Shown here: piece after piece, positions 12,001 through 20,217 of the stretch
Layout: each line of letters begins with the position of its first letter
Position numbering within the stretch: the stretch's first letter is position 1
Source of the DNA: Allacma fusca
Taxonomy: Eukaryota; Arthropoda; Collembola; Symphypleona; Sminthuridae
DNA: 64,000 nt
Assembly (NCBI GenBank): GCA_947179485.1
Contig: OX359245.1
Coordinates: 75,193,067-75,257,066 of the forward strand
Reading direction: 5' to 3'
Made by a program: the position numbers and the translations under genes
Notes under the pieces: model-generated
Database searches by the model: none
What the model was told of the DNA's origin: nothing
The model's input: only the letters and a program-made list of their open reading frames with translations

Positions 12001-13185
12001 ATAGATACCAGATATTGCAATACCCGCACTTCGGGTACCGATTTTTCGTACCCGTGCCGAGCACTGCTTCAAATACAGTTAAATTATTAAAAGTTGGTTA
12101 AAACGGACTCGCAATATTGACATACTCACTATTTTCACTTTTGTTTGTCATACAGAAATGATTTCGACAAATGCAAAGAGTGCAATTTTCATAAAAATCG
12201 GTAAAACGAGGGAATTGAACGATCCGGGATGACGTATGGTTAGCAAGTCAAACATTTAGGAATCGACATTCGATCATTCCAGCGTATTTTAGAGAAAACT
12301 CTGAAAAATCATATTGTTACCTTTTTTGCCACATCACAATAGGGTCGTTCTCAATGTCCGACATGTCAATTTTCTGTCCAAATGGGCGAAACGTTTTATC
12401 GTCGTAAATTAGGAACCAACCAATGTGGGAATAGAAAAAGCCTCTCCTGGAATTGTGAGGATCTGCATCAGTGTCCACATGTTTATGATGGACGCGGTGC
12501 CACAGTACCCACTGGTAAATCGTCCCCTAAATAAAAAATTCCTTTCCGTATGCATACATTTGAAAGAAAATTTAGAAATGTACGTTCTGCAAGGAAGGAA
12601 GTATTGTTACTTGTTGTACCATGCCACATATTGTAAAACAAATGGCCAATATAATTCTCAAGTGGGTTTTGGCTTTGAAAGTCCGGTGAGCCCATAACCG
12701 GTGTCCTCCAATTGTCAGTCCTAAACATCCTAGCTCCGCCAAAATCATTCCTGATAAATTCATGTAAAATAACAAGTATACAATTTAACAAAACCCCGAA
12801 AGTAAAATTCAGTATTTGATTTTAAGTTTGAAAAAAAATATATATTGTTGGAATTTGCACTTTCAATCCTAAATTATAAAACCTGGGAAATAACTTTACC
12901 AAAAGCCAATGTTGATCCAAGAACAGACCCTTGCAAAAGCTTTCCCAGCCCAATAACTCCAAAAACATGGAACGTTACAACCGATAAAGTATTGAACCAA
13001 TTAATTTTAAATTCGTTTTCTGCTGTCCCTTTCTTTGTATTTGTGGTTAAGTCCATGATTTCTGTCCCAGTCAATTCAACAAGCCCATTGAATTGATTCT
13101 GGGTAAATTCCTGTGACAGCATATCCAAATTCTGACGACAATTTCCTTTAAAAATTGCATACATTTCATGGTACAAACATTTCAT
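1..13185 (-). CDS. Acyl-CoA delta-9-type desaturase, five exons, 3' end off the window
   Basis: Membrane fatty-acid desaturase of the ER that introduces a double bond into acyl-CoA. Exons on the minus strand: 13185-12900, 12750-12611, 12526-12321, 396-211, and 78 to beyond base 1; all junctions are GT..AG and keep phase. The three di-iron histidine boxes are visible: HRLWAH in exon 2, HRVHH followed by TDADPHNSRRGFFYSH in exon 3, and GEGWHNYHH in exon 5. Exon 4 gives INSAAHMFGSRPYDK, a family signature, and exon 5 continues KIFPTENKLV in frame. Hydrophobic segments flank the boxes as in the family. ATG at 13185 is the first start in the exon; an upstream exon is possible. Intron 3 is 11,924 bp and contains a whole LTR element on the same strand plus other insertions, yet no exon is damaged. 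Probably functional; product identity very likely, regiospecificity inferred from family. Confidence 0.88.
525..713 (+). mobile_element. GGGTAC-rich hAT-like fragment split by the LTR element (resumes at 9875)
   Basis: Begins with CAGTGCTCGCACGGG and repeats variants of CGGGTAC and GGGTAC. The same family appears at 14081 and, reversed, at 11800-12066 (ending GCCGAGCACTG). The LTR element inserted at its GTAT; the family resumes at 9875 with GTATAATGGGG and runs to about 9950. Its apparent Tyr/Gly-rich reading frame only reflects the repeated word and is not a gene. No matching target duplication was found, so its right boundary is unknown. Confidence 0.6.
714..1231 (-). repeat. 3' LTR
   Basis: 518-bp copy identical by eye to 9357-9874. 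Starts TGTAAGAG and ends CCTAACA on the plus strand. It contains the perfect inverted repeat CGGCTTTTAGCCG, a possible hairpin in the transcript. Confidence 0.95.
1232..1492 (-). other. Untranslated stretch of the LTR element before the 3' LTR
   Basis: Holds no ORF. Next to the LTR, the minus strand reads a short purine run (GCGCGGGA) after an imperfect inverted repeat of GGGGACAAAATTTT and AAAATTTTCCCC. The purine run is the candidate plus-strand primer site, but it is much shorter than a normal polypurine tract. Confidence 0.5.
1493..2440 (-). CDS. LTR element ORF4, putative membrane (env-like) protein, 315 aa
   Basis: The ATG at 2440 opens a 315-residue protein whose first ~14 residues (MIFLFIFACESAPLG) look like a signal peptide with cleavage after a small residue. 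A hydrophobic stretch lies near residues 84-103. A strong transmembrane segment lies near residues 237-261, followed by a basic tail (YYRYRQRNRQ). Type I topology with a short cytoplasmic tail resembles retroelement envelope-like proteins, but no cysteine pattern, furin site or known env family is recognisable. The ATG lies 5 nt after the ORF3 stop. The same frame stays open upstream to 3487 across ORF3. Function inferred only from topology. Confidence 0.6.
   Translation of the reverse strand: MIFLFIFACESAPLGIWGSLPNLSKLTGAGTKLNMARTNSMHKMVPLQRSVSIQSLPSMAQNGNKNFNLPMQAAPSKKNNAVKVMAAGAALMVAPPIISKILDFIPSRSNTFPEIPKPNLETPPPPPLTPSPLEQRLLINSPITIDDYKDDTYKPFKDVNNYDANITRMLEEWKSIHNSFLTLQNKQDEPGQTVTLTTTLSPPVHAKQTASEPILPALPVPKMEIGVGEGDSQVLLRIFTLSSTALSTIIGFGLIVYGLYCYYRYRQRNRQNSRISHALPSAYFINNPRPHNNDPYPPIVALNNLSNQLSARTPA
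2446..3405 (-). CDS. LTR element ORF3, unknown protein, 319 aa
   Basis: Starts 5 nt after the pol stop in another frame. The N-terminal ~200 residues are balanced, globular-looking sequence (motifs such as WTELIKVYLPGTPDTLICCPVS). The C-terminal ~110 residues are rich in Pro, Thr and Gln and look disordered. No signal peptide and no membrane segment. I recognise no family. Its position after pol is where env or accessory genes lie in Ty3/gypsy elements. It could encode an accessory structural protein or act together with ORF4. Confidence 0.65.
   Translation of the reverse strand: MTSNNPQSPPVYPYVPGIVQYPTTLGINPAIRLSDNPWTELIKVYLPGTPDTLICCPVSICTVQIFPYQFADASGNELSCYDSSIPILKRTFRHVAVGIVLPDQIPSLLDQLSATYFQATVKQSQMWNEFLLQLRDAPPNYVSATPVISIDPQIRFEQISRACLESANICAIQTRRSNWIKKHGPRQGPTLTLPQQLLSTAPPDPIQNPLAQPPQQGPVHIPSLPKVTSPEVMTTVCQTRPLPTLTPGPPPTTHMMTGTTPVKPPQQWTQTTGTVIDLRPQTIMETIQLTPLHQPHRIYPELVLNEQGEFVEAPSTFQP
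3411..7202 (-). CDS. pol: Ty3/gypsy pol polyprotein (PR-RT-RNaseH-IN), 1263 aa
   Basis: Domains in order: retropepsin-type protease with the catalytic LIDTGASH motif near residue 17; reverse transcriptase with SPLDLFSGYYQ and the YIDDI catalytic box; RNase H starting LYTDAS; integrase with an HHCC zinc finger (HNHPLGGH.. then CTHCPEC), a DDE core (AMDLLGPF, ISDGAAEF, HGIVERLNQ) and a GPY/F-type module (WVGPYTI). The C-terminal ~90 residues are basic and Ser/Pro-rich; no chromodomain is seen. All catalytic residues I can check are present. The start is 20 nt past the gag stop in a different frame, so pol may be reached by frameshift or reinitiation. Confidence 0.95.
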   Translation of the reverse strand: MCPYIMCYFDDVSIDALIDTGASHNLIQKNHIPSSAVITPCPQRFVITADKARIPTSHIASLTFQLDNYFYTTEAHVLETLTPPLILGCKFITQFDFHIHLNSNSLYNSHVCHYFRKHAYSATCSSECGCSSPVKTLFTIQLPPRHQMYVPTTPLHTSHTTFFNPHPLIEKQYKVIFPPVINPAKNVLLATNISTSTQIIPADTLLGHAQRYDFTQSLNTAPVIPQNPTPFTPEQLQSLNINPKLRPAERASIINLLNKYSYLFAWTLMDLQVCTLPPMRITLNSDTPVQAKPYRLSTTEREILKQELDKLIQAGIIVPCENSNYSTPVFLVRQKLGKWRLVCDFQKLNKITVDEIFPLPRIDDLLFQLRSAAYFSPLDLFSGYYQALIHPDDQHLTAIVTEFGLYMYLRVCFGLKNAPAYFQRLAARTLGTLRYTHAVSYIDDIIPYSKDFPSHLVAIELVFQRLAKVNFRMNPKKCFFGMQEHVVFGFFLSQKGLSTESAKVAAIMEQPKPNNLETLRKFLGTIGYYRRFIWNFAQIAAPLQGLLKKHSLYHWSPDCDKAFLTLKNALCTAPVLRHYDPTLPCILYTDASNLAIAGILHQQFEDGEHPIYFISRALTPAEKNWGATEKECLAVVFATRKLREFLYLKPFIIVTDHHALCYLKCQRNPTARLTRMAVILEQFRYVIRYKKGTLHRNVDGVSRCPYALSTTKDTEDDLTIPGLTAQSPTSSPKPLPAIPLINPADLKHAQAIDHTLNKLLQKKRSKLIPNDDGIYFIQFNPRNPKLLVIPKAMIPIVLQNAHNHPLGGHLNFQRTLARLRPFYWWRSITSDTFKHCTHCPECQSRQHLTKLRMDSLKNIPIKIPASTYAMDLLGPFRETPRGNKYVLVLTDLFTKWVHTSLLPNREAAHIAMHLESFILTFPGMSILISDGAAEFKSATLQELLKRFNITHHVSMPFHPRSHGIVERLNQTLAIMLSKFVSDNQLDWDIFVPYVITAYNTSEHSVTKISPFQAFFGRAPPAPLLNSIPNTLLQMTQLSASQVKIMHQRISQLIKKAQLQAKERFDAMYQPLEFKVGSHVRFYLPQRKIGLSDKLLCRWVGPYTITYIDKNNNADLVLTFPSTKLRPSIKCHLSQLKLIKIDLGDGIIHPEYVYTTEDQHEFDAWLTQFPSDTPNSDSSLPSPIRKHSTRPSRKMKLQPSTSSEDRPVKRLTSPPPNFSPQTFGYHSTKLKSILKSPQHVDSNHTVRRSTRLQNKTKKVTFSHV
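7223..8836 (-). CDS. gag: Ty3/gypsy gag polyprotein, 537 aa
   Basis: Retroelement capsid/nucleocapsid precursor. An N-terminal basic region is followed by a long Pro-rich stretch (about residues 55-120). A capsid-like region follows (about 180-370, with FLYDVDSICTRYDP), then an Arg/Gly/Asn-rich segment with a long Asn run, and one CCHC zinc knuckle (CYNCNKFGHISRDC). The Asn run comes from an (AAT/AAC) microsatellite near 7555-7590. ATG at 8836 is the first in-frame start. Reading frame intact. Confidence 0.92.
   Translation of the reverse strand: MSDKKKPSASKPDPKPSTSRVTRKNSDPDLKDASELAKVLQQAKAKAKATSSSSKKSPLLPPPLPINTPPPPPVPPVVPPAQASPPRTPSPQYSTPPGTPPPISLPPPLPPPLPALPLVTPVTRTVPSFKRQILKARKIQHFSRHGPSTKTRKVKPFKMAAAAAAATPVNVTVNTAPIHSIVDFQKIKQFIPATHDVHDFIIDVQRVVAQYQWDWPTLQGHTPNLLARDPFQWLQTQLTIAPPTIVSIDTFFTALRERYAKPRQVYLNQLISRKQKDNESSAKFLYDVDSICTRYDPTMSQPDRVAWGMEGLLPKYKSAAAGFPFTSIAALVRFCEQREFADTTAGPSDMAAKVKSLEETIQKLTLSDAPNAQANFAFVPGRGRGRGNGRGNSHNNNNHRGNQGNIHQPVPHQPRGNNNNNNNNNNNNRGQNQNPHKGMQCYNCNKFGHISRDCRSGNQQRGPNQRGQGPRPNFRNNNFRGNNNGFRNNQQNHGNNRRNDQNAHRLEISFNPNPPQNNQAPQNHFANLQYPSITYPQ
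8837..9356 (-). promoter_or_regulatory. LTR element leader with primer-binding site
   Basis: 520-nt leader between the 5' LTR and gag. Directly after the LTR the minus strand reads TGGTGGCCTTTGTAAAAC. It starts with TGG, as expected for pairing to a tRNA ending in CCA, here a tRNA 3' end reading GGCCACCA. I did not assign the tRNA. Short ORFs in the leader are not supported as genes. Confidence 0.6.
9357..9874 (-). repeat. 5' LTR
   Basis: 518-bp copy identical by eye to 714-1231, followed by GTAT, the second copy of the target duplication. It should carry the promoter for the minus-strand element transcript. Confidence 0.95.
10271..11562. mobile_element. hAT-type non-autonomous element, GGATTGGATTAAGGG family
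   Basis: Flanked by a perfect 8-bp direct repeat TACACGAT (10263-10270 and 11563-11570), the size made by hAT transposases. The left end starts CAGGGATGGG and the right end reads AGGGATTAA inward, so terminal repeats share about 6 bp. No ORF. Variants of GGATTGGATTAAGGG lie near the left end and the complementary orientation (AATCCC) near the right end. Confidence 0.75.
10304..10570. repeat. Tandem repeat, about 41-bp unit, about 6 copies
   Basis: Repeats a unit of the form GGATTGGATTAAGGGATTGA, then a GGAAAAAATTCCGATCACTT-like half. Units diverge slightly (some read AACGGATTAAATGA). It is the subterminal array of the surrounding hAT-type element. Confidence 0.85.
11800..12066 (-). mobile_element. 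GGGTAC-rich repeat fragment with terminal CAGTGCTCGGCACGGGTAC
   Basis: Reverse-orientation end of the family seen at 525 and 14081. The minus strand begins CAGTGCTCGGCACGGGTAC and repeats GGGTAC words. No target duplication found; other end unclear. Confidence 0.55.
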
Positions 13186-14066
13186 TCTTTTAAATTAAAT
13201 AAAATTTACAGATCAGTGTGATAAACTAGAATAAGCACGTAATTCCCAGCGTGTTCAGGATATTAGAATGGTAATAATAAATAAATATTAAAGATGATGG
13301 ATACGTAAAACCTATAATACCAAAACCTGTTTGTATAGTGTTTAGAATGAAACGTAATTTATTATAGAAAAATAATTAGTTTAAAAAACATTTACTCTCT
13401 GCTTGATTTGCAAAAACGAAATACCCGAATTAGAATACATTTGTATTTATTTATATTATTTATTAAACCAATTTTAAAGTGTGGTTTGGGAAAACGGGTA
13501 GCAAAAATGACCGTCAGAAAGCGTACTTGAACTTCAAACTTGGAAATGTGAAAAACTTGAAGTTATCCAGAAGTCACACATCGAACTAAACCATAATATT
13601 ACCGTATGAACGTAACTTCACCCCCAGTTTCAATAATTTGTACAGTAGAAGTGAAAACTTAAAATCCAAAGGTAGTATATATATATGTGGTTTAAGTTGT
13701 TTAGGGCTCATCCGCAATTAGAAATTATTTTTATCAACATGTCTATCTACATGCCGAAATCGGTTAATTCGTCCGCAACATTAGATCATCGTGGAATAAA
13801 TAATACATATTGGCAAATGAGAAGTTCTATATCTATTTATAAATCCCTATATGACACGCAGTTAGGTTTAAATTTCTCCATTACTGCGAAATCTTGATAA
13901 AGGCATCGAATATTAGGCTTCGTGGGAATATTTCATATAGGGTTGTAGGGCTGAAATATTTCATATTCCTTCAGGTAATTATTATATCTCAATAATGGAA
14001 TCCTTGTGACGTCTTACAAGATCGAACTTGTATGAGCTGATTGTGAGTAGGGTTCATGGGAACGGG
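13186..14066. other. Unassigned intergenic DNA
   Basis: AT-rich sequence upstream of the desaturase start. It should contain the desaturase promoter. I see no convincing exon, RNA gene or complete transposon. Confidence 0.4.
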
Positions 14067-14080
14067 TACGTGCAGGAACA

Positions 14081-15295
14081 GTGCTCGGCACGGATTTGGG
14101 TATTAGTCGGGTAAACGGGTAAGAGTAGGTGTACTACTCGAGTACCTAATGATTTAGTGTACCTGAGCATTTTCGGGTACTACCCGAGTACACTTTGGTC
14201 AGCTTAAAATTTCAGGTTCGGGTACGGGTATTACGAGGTTATTTACTCATACCCGTGACCAATGCACCCGACTATTTCGCAGGTTGAGAAAGACAATTTG
14301 ATCAAATTTTTTGTATTACAATTTTATTAAAATTTTTAAAAATTCGGTTTTTTGTAATGGTACTGAATATACATAACTTATTGTTAATACCTATATAACT
14401 ATATAACCTAATGCCTATGTAACTATTTCGTTTATATAAATACTACCATTACTGCGCAGTTCACTGCACACTCAGTTATGTATATACAAGTACACATACC
14501 AAGAAATTAATAATTATTACTTACAGTATGGATGTAAACCTTTGACTACTGTAAATTAAAACAAAAAATCTTTGAGACTAATAATGCCACCATAAAAGCT
14601 GGTCCAGGAGTTTTAGCTGTAGACAAACACACCCGTGCTGGGGTATAACCCTGGAAGCTGTATAGGTTCTGAATGCAATAAACTGATTGTGAGTACAATT
14701 CTGACAAGCAAATCCCTCAAACTAGAATAATAATACAACAAAGCACAAAGCAGGTGAACCAGCAGACAAGATGATATCATAGCCCAATAAAAACGTCAAT
14801 AATTAAAAAAGATCCCTCTTGTGTCGTTTTATTTCATGTGAATAAATTACTGGCATAACATTAAAAAATATAATATTAATGAACTGAAATAAAGGAATAA
14901 ATTACTGTGAACGGCTACTTTCAACTTTAAACTCTGTTCCCAACTTAACGGTAACTGGGACGTCACTAACCTTTAGTTATCAGGGTCACAATAAACATGT
15001 CAAATTTGGTTTGTTTGAAGTTTAAACCCCCCCCCTTTACATACTAAACGTACTAAACTGGTTTGCTCTTTTGTTCAGTTATTGTTTTTTGAACAAAACT
15101 ACTGTAAATCCGTTTTCAAGAAACAAAACTTTATCAAACATTGAGCATATATGGTTATGAGGGGTGAGGGATTACAAAAGGAAAGTTGACAATAAATGTA
15201 TTTATTTATAGTTCCCACACACCAAAACTTAAATTGTTCTACTTTTGTTCATTTCCGAAGAGAGCAAAACAAAACAAATTAACAATTTACAGCAC
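14081..15295. mobile_element. Non-autonomous element of the GGGTAC family with 14-bp flanking repeats
   Basis: A perfect 14-bp direct repeat TACGTGCAGGAACA flanks it (14067-14080 and 15296-15309). The element begins GTGCTCGGCA and ends TTACAGCAC, so only GTGCT/AGCAC is inverted. The left ~200 bp repeats GGGTAC and CGAGTAC words like the fragment at 525. No ORF. The long direct repeat is unusual for hAT; the class is uncertain. Confidence 0.55.
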
Positions 15296-15372
15296 TACGT
15301 GCAGGAACATTATCAAAGGATTTGAATATCTACAAAATTTATAATTTTATATTTAACATGAAACAGTATAAC

Positions 15373-16510
15373 CATAGTGTATAGATTGTAATAGTGTACT
15401 CACTCTCTGCATAAGCTCAGCACAATTTGAAGCTTGTTGGCTTAACATTCCGCATACAGCGCTTCAGGCGTCTTTCGCTTGGATTTCAGTTCTCAACATG
15501 TGCTTTATTACGAGTCCTGGAGTTTTTAAGATTAAAATGTGTAATTAAGTTTTTAAATAAAATAAAATGGTGTCGTGTTTTGTTGTGGGATGTTCTTCGG
15601 GTTATAACGGAATAAAAACACCTCTGTAGAGTACCAAAATAAGCTGATAAGTGGCTTAATATATCCCCAAAAGAGAAACTCCTTTCGACTTCAAAAAGTC
15701 CTGTCTGTTATTTACATTTCGAGGAATCCAGCATAATAAAAAGTGGAGAGTTTATTGAAATAAACGGAGAAAATGTGAAATTACGACCCAGGTGGACATT
15801 AAAGCCGGACGCAATTCCAACTCGATACTCAAACCTGCACCTGCCATCTTATTATGACAAGCCGGGAAAAAGGAAGTCCCCGAAGAAAAGGTTATTCGCG
15901 GAAATTAAAATGCAAAGGATAGAAACTGAAGAGGAGTTAAAGAGTACGCCATTCAGCGAACTGAAAACGGACCCTTCTGTAATAAAACTCCCGTCCGGTT
16001 TGTGGACAGTACAGACAAGATTCTGGATTGATTATCCTCACCATTACCGACTTGGAAGAATTAATCGAAAGAGTCAATGATATGAACATCTGCGTGGGAG
16101 CTACTGGATTTTCAGATTTAGGAATTGTGACGGGAACTTGCATCGTCAATGACCATTTATTTTCGCAGAATTGTGAGATACTCAGTGCAATTACAAAATG
16201 TAAACAGTGTCAAAATCAAAAGTTTCTATTAGTCTTTATGTATGTACATTTGTATGCATTCATGCTGAATATTTTTATGAAGTATTTTTATACTTGGAAA
16301 TCATACCTGAGAAAAAATAAAGAATTCTATGCAAGACATTCCAAAATTTCATTAAACAATTTTGATATTTGTATGTTTTTAGTAGCTTTCAAACGTGTCA
16401 TCACTGTGAAGCTAGCGAAAAACGCTCGCAGCGCCACTCTGAGAAAGTTAAGTGGCGAGTCCCACCATTGCATATGCTAGTGACTTCACTATTGAAATCT
16501 ATACACTATG
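15373..16510 (+). mobile_element. P-like (THAP) element copy A, 1138 bp
   Basis: Ends CATAGTGTATAGATT and its inverse, extended by an imperfect match to about 31 bp, with a perfect 7-bp target duplication GTATAAC (15366-15372 and 16511-16517). About 95% similar by eye to copy B at 24482-25625. Carries the decayed remains of a THAP-transposase N-terminus but no catalytic region, so it is non-autonomous. Confidence 0.85.
15567..16320 (+). pseudogene. THAP-domain transposase remnant, copy A
   Basis: Starts as in copy B (MVSCFVVGCSSGYNG) but hits a stop within 20 codons. Downstream pieces WTLKPDAIPTRYSNLHLPSY and a segment containing GATGFSDLGIVTGTC occur in other frames. The frame changes at the same place as in copy B, plus extra indels. 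Not translatable as one protein. Confidence 0.7.
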
Positions 16511-16517
16511 GTATAAC

Positions 16518-16938
16518 CCCTGACATACATCAAGGAATTGAATGCTTGGGAAATGTAAATGAGAGATACTAACAAACACTGGTGGGATTTTGGTGGGAAA
16601 ATAGCAAGATTGTTCCCAGGGGGAAAAATGTATGGCAAGGAAGATTTCAAAAAGGAATTTCTTTTGTGAACAGGGATTTTCAAGATTCGTTATCGTTTTT
16701 TTAGTAGGGATTTTTAAGATTATAGGCACGTAATTCTGGGAAAATTTTATTGTAAACAGGGACTTTGAAATGCGTTGTCATTCTTTAGACGGTATTTGAC
16801 GACTTATGTTGAAATAATTGTTTCCAGCAGGGGTTTAGAAAGCTATTGACGACTTCCCCGCTGGGACTTATGATTCAGCAGGGAAATATTACAAATGAGG
16901 TTTCCGGACCATATAGCTTCGACTGTGGTCAAAATAAA
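16518..16938. other. Unassigned DNA between two transposons
   Basis: About 420 bp of AT-rich sequence with no supported gene. Several diverged GGGATTT-type words near 16590-16870 suggest an old repeat. Confidence 0.4.
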
Positions 16939-17545
16939 TACAGTAAAACTTGTATATAGTGGCCGGCTATATAGTGGTTTCCTCCACATTGTGGCCCATG
17001 TCAGGTTTCCCCGTCATAAGTCCTATCTTTTAACATTACGTACACCCCGCTTATAATAGTTTTTTATATAGTGGTTCCCTGCCAATTATGGTCTGGGATT
17101 CTTGACCATTCGTATAGAAATGCAGGCTTTCAACTCTGCATACAGTGGTCCGAATAAACATTAGTATAAATTTAAATCGCGCGAAGTTAGACAACTTCAA
17201 AAACGTCATGCACATTCCATAACACGCATTGCTTGTGTTGAGGCTTGGAGTGGTGCTTAAGTGTGCTCGGTATGATTGGTTTTCGAAGTTCTTTTAAAGG
17301 GAATTACAATTATGACGTCTTGGGTAACAGCCTACCAATGTGTACATTTCCTTCACGAATTTCTGGCAAGGAACAATATTAAAAGTCTAAGTCTAAAGCA
17401 TTCAAAAATTAGTAATTACTTTAATAAAGTGTAATTGCTAATAAAATATTGCATACTGAGCAAGCATTAATGCATTAATTGTGCGTGAGAATTATTTAAT
17501 TTGAAGTACTGTATATAGTGGTTAGGACCACTATATCCGGCACGG

Positions 17546-17775
17546 AAGCTCCAAGTTAGCCGACGGCCGACAAATATCGGTCCAAGTTAGCTGACAGATG
17601 TCGGCCAAACGTGCAACTTGGCCGACAGCCGACAGCCGACAAACTGTCCAACCTAGCCGACAGCCGACAAAAATATGCCCAAATCAGCCGACAGATGTCG
17701 GCCAAACGTACAACTTGGCCGACAGCCGACAGCCGACAAACTGTCCAACCTAGCCGACAGCCGACAGCCGACAAA
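17546..17775. repeat. GCCGACAGCCGAC tandem array, left foldback arm
   Basis: Alternating units of GCCGACAGCCGACAAACTG and GGCCGACATCTGTCGGCC, the latter itself a small palindrome (CCGACATCTGTCGG). Apparent reading frames here are artefacts of the repeat. Confidence 0.9.
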
Positions 17776-18051
17776 CAGCGATCCAAAATACAGATGCTCA
17801 TACAGTATAATCAGAGCTATGCAGTATTTTAAAATACGTATTTTCAGACCACAAAATATTTTGTATTTTGTATTTCAATGTTGGTGAGCAGTGAGTGTAT
17901 TTTGTACTTAGTATTTTGAGGACCAGTTAGGGAGTAGACACATATTACGTTTAATTTTTTCACGATTTTTGGACCCTACCCTCCCTATTGTTATCCTAAA
18001 GTCATTTTTCCGTGAACCCACCTCCCCTGTAAACGTCATCAAAGCTAAAAC

Positions 18052-18858
18052 TAGACATGTTCATACCGTTCTTGTTTAAAATACCGTAATTACCGTTACC
18101 GTAAAGTGGAAACACTCCGGTAATATTTTTAGGGTACGGTATCGTAAATTAATCCGATTATGGTAAAAACACGAATATAAGTCGATTTTTATGGTATGTG
18201 TAAAGATATGAAGTAAAAAATCCAACATCAGTTATTCAACAATCAGTTTAGCGTCTTTGATGTCAATTAATGTAAGAGTATTAAATGTGCAGAAATTCCT
18301 TATAAAATAAGCAAGTTTGAAAAAAAAAGCAAATTTCCTTTTTTACATTCGTATGAAAAATATGAAAATCATAAAATATAGAAAACGATACCGAATTCTT
18401 CGATCTATCTTCTAGTAATTTTTCCTAAACTAAATCTTTACCGAATTTGGTCGTACATATATTAATTTAGGAAGTGACTTCCCATCTCTTTCTCATAACA
18501 GGAGAAGTACCATCATGCCGTCAGACCGACTCAAAAAATAATTCCAAACACTTGAATTACTAGACGCACGACTTGGGTTAGATTCTAAATAATCAGTTCG
18601 ATTAAGTTTTTTACATATTGACACTACACACAATCTTTACTGTCGAACGAATTCCTTTCATTTTTGAGTTTAACTCTTTTTAATGAAAATTCGAGTATGT
18701 AACACCACAATTTCATGAGCCTTCCGCTAGACTGACGATATCGTATGGAGTTACAATATCGCTTCAAAAAACCGAGAATTATCGTACCTTAACCGAACCT
18801 AAATTTTTTACGGTAATTACGGTATTACCGTACTACGATACCGTAGTTGACATGTCTA
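18052..18858. mobile_element. hAT-type element, ACCGTA/TACGGT family, 807 bp
   Basis: Inserted in the left foldback arm. Perfect 8-bp duplication GCTAAAAC (18044-18051, 18859-18866); ends TAGACATGT and ACATGTCTA. Near both ends it repeats ACCGTA words in opposing orientation. Removing it restores a continuous match to the right foldback arm near 21640, an internal empty-site control. No ORF. Confidence 0.92.
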
Positions 18859-19293
18859 GCTAAAACGCAGACAAAAACTAATCTGATTTCGTTCAAGTTT
18901 TTTATCATTGTGTCGAAAACTAGTAACAGTTAGTTATTGATTAAAATCCGTTGGCGTTTTCGTGCGAAAAGCATAAATTTTGGAGGAAGAAAAGAGAAAT
19001 AATAAAAACGACCAACAAATGATTACATGTGGGGAAACTAGAGATCGTGGCCATATTATTTTGGTTTCGCGTTTGCGGATAAACGCACAACAGTAATTGG
19101 TGTTTTTGCAAAGAGCCTAATATTATTCAAAAATAAACTTTTAACGTCAGTAGTATGGTCAAATTTTATAACTTTGAGCAACATATTCAATGCTTCTCGA
19201 GATGTTTTCTAACCTAGAGCTTCTATGAACAGCTCTTTTGTGGGATACATATGCAACAAAATACAAAATAGTAATTGCATATATGGTAGGTTT

Positions 19294-20217
19294 CAGTGCA
19301 TCGCATGGGTACAAAAATGCTGTACCTTGACCTGAACCTGGACCCAAATAGTGGGTACCGGCAAAAATCGTACCCAAACCCGTACCTGAATAGAAGTACC
19401 CATTAAATAAATGTTCGTACCTGGACCTGATTATTTTGTAAGTAGTGCGTACCTGTACCTGAATTTTACCCGTACCCAAAATATACCCAATATATGGACC
19501 TGTACCTGAAAAATTTTCCTACGGACCTGTACCCAATCAGGTACTTTAAAAAATTACTGAAAACGATTCAACATTCGATGATCACACCAATTACAAACTA
19601 GGAAAAATTCTGCCTCGTCATAATTTGTGCAATACTTAATGTAACTAAGACCTCTATACCATCTGAGGTATTGCCATCACCAATTAAATTTTCCACTTCT
19701 AGGTCATCCTCCATAACCACAGTGTCATTTAACACCATTTTTACTGAATAAAAAGTGGAGTTTGTAATTACAAGTACTTATTGCTGGCACGTTGTGCTAA
19801 CAATAAGTCAACCATCTCTGTTGCATAAACGTATGATTTTTCAAAAATTACGATGCACTCCTGAAAACACGTTGAATATCAAAATAAACCTGTAGGTCGG
19901 AGAGATAGCCTCATACTACACTAGATGCCTCGTAAGATGGATTTCTGTTTGTAAAAGTACCCACATTTTCAGGTATTAATTTGTCAGGTCCAGGTATATT
20001 GGAAGCTTGTACCTGTTCCTGTCAGGTACAACCCAAAAAATGCCAAGTTTGTACCTGTACCCAACACCTGGTTTTGTACCCAAAATTTGGGTACATACAG
20101 CTAGTACCCATAAAGTACCCATTCAGTTTGGGTACTTAAATAGAGTACCCATTTCGGACCTGAACCTGTACCTGTACCCAAATACTCAGGTACTACCCGT
20201 ACCCATGCGATGCACTG
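19294..20217. mobile_element. hAT-type element, GTACCTG family copy 1, 924 bp
   Basis: Ends CAGTGCATCGCATGGGTAC and its perfect inverse, with an exact 8-bp duplication GTAGGTTT (19286-19293, 20218-20225). Dense GTACCTG, ACCCGTACC and CAGGTAC words occupy the outer ~250 bp on each side; the middle ~400 bp is ordinary AT-rich sequence. A second copy lies at 42096. Confidence 0.95.

Larger units (their letters stand above)
397..12320 (-). other. Intron 3 of the desaturase gene, filled with mobile DNA
   Basis: Everything between the exon 4 acceptor and the exon 3 donor. Contents in order: unique sequence, a GGGTAC-rich repeat fragment (from 525), the LTR element 714-9874, the rest of that fragment, a hAT-type element 10271-11562, about 250 bp of unassigned DNA, and a second GGGTAC-rich fragment ending at 12066. 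No host exon was found inside. Confidence 0.85.

Noticed and set aside
525-12066. One giant element from 525 to 12066
   Set aside because: Both ends carry CAGTGCTCG-like termini, but the 8-bp flanks CGCCTAAG and CTTCAAAT do not match.
17556-17887. Ser/Arg/Gln-repeat reading frames, also at 22019-22237
   Set aside because: They are translations of the GCCGACA tandem array in the foldback arms.
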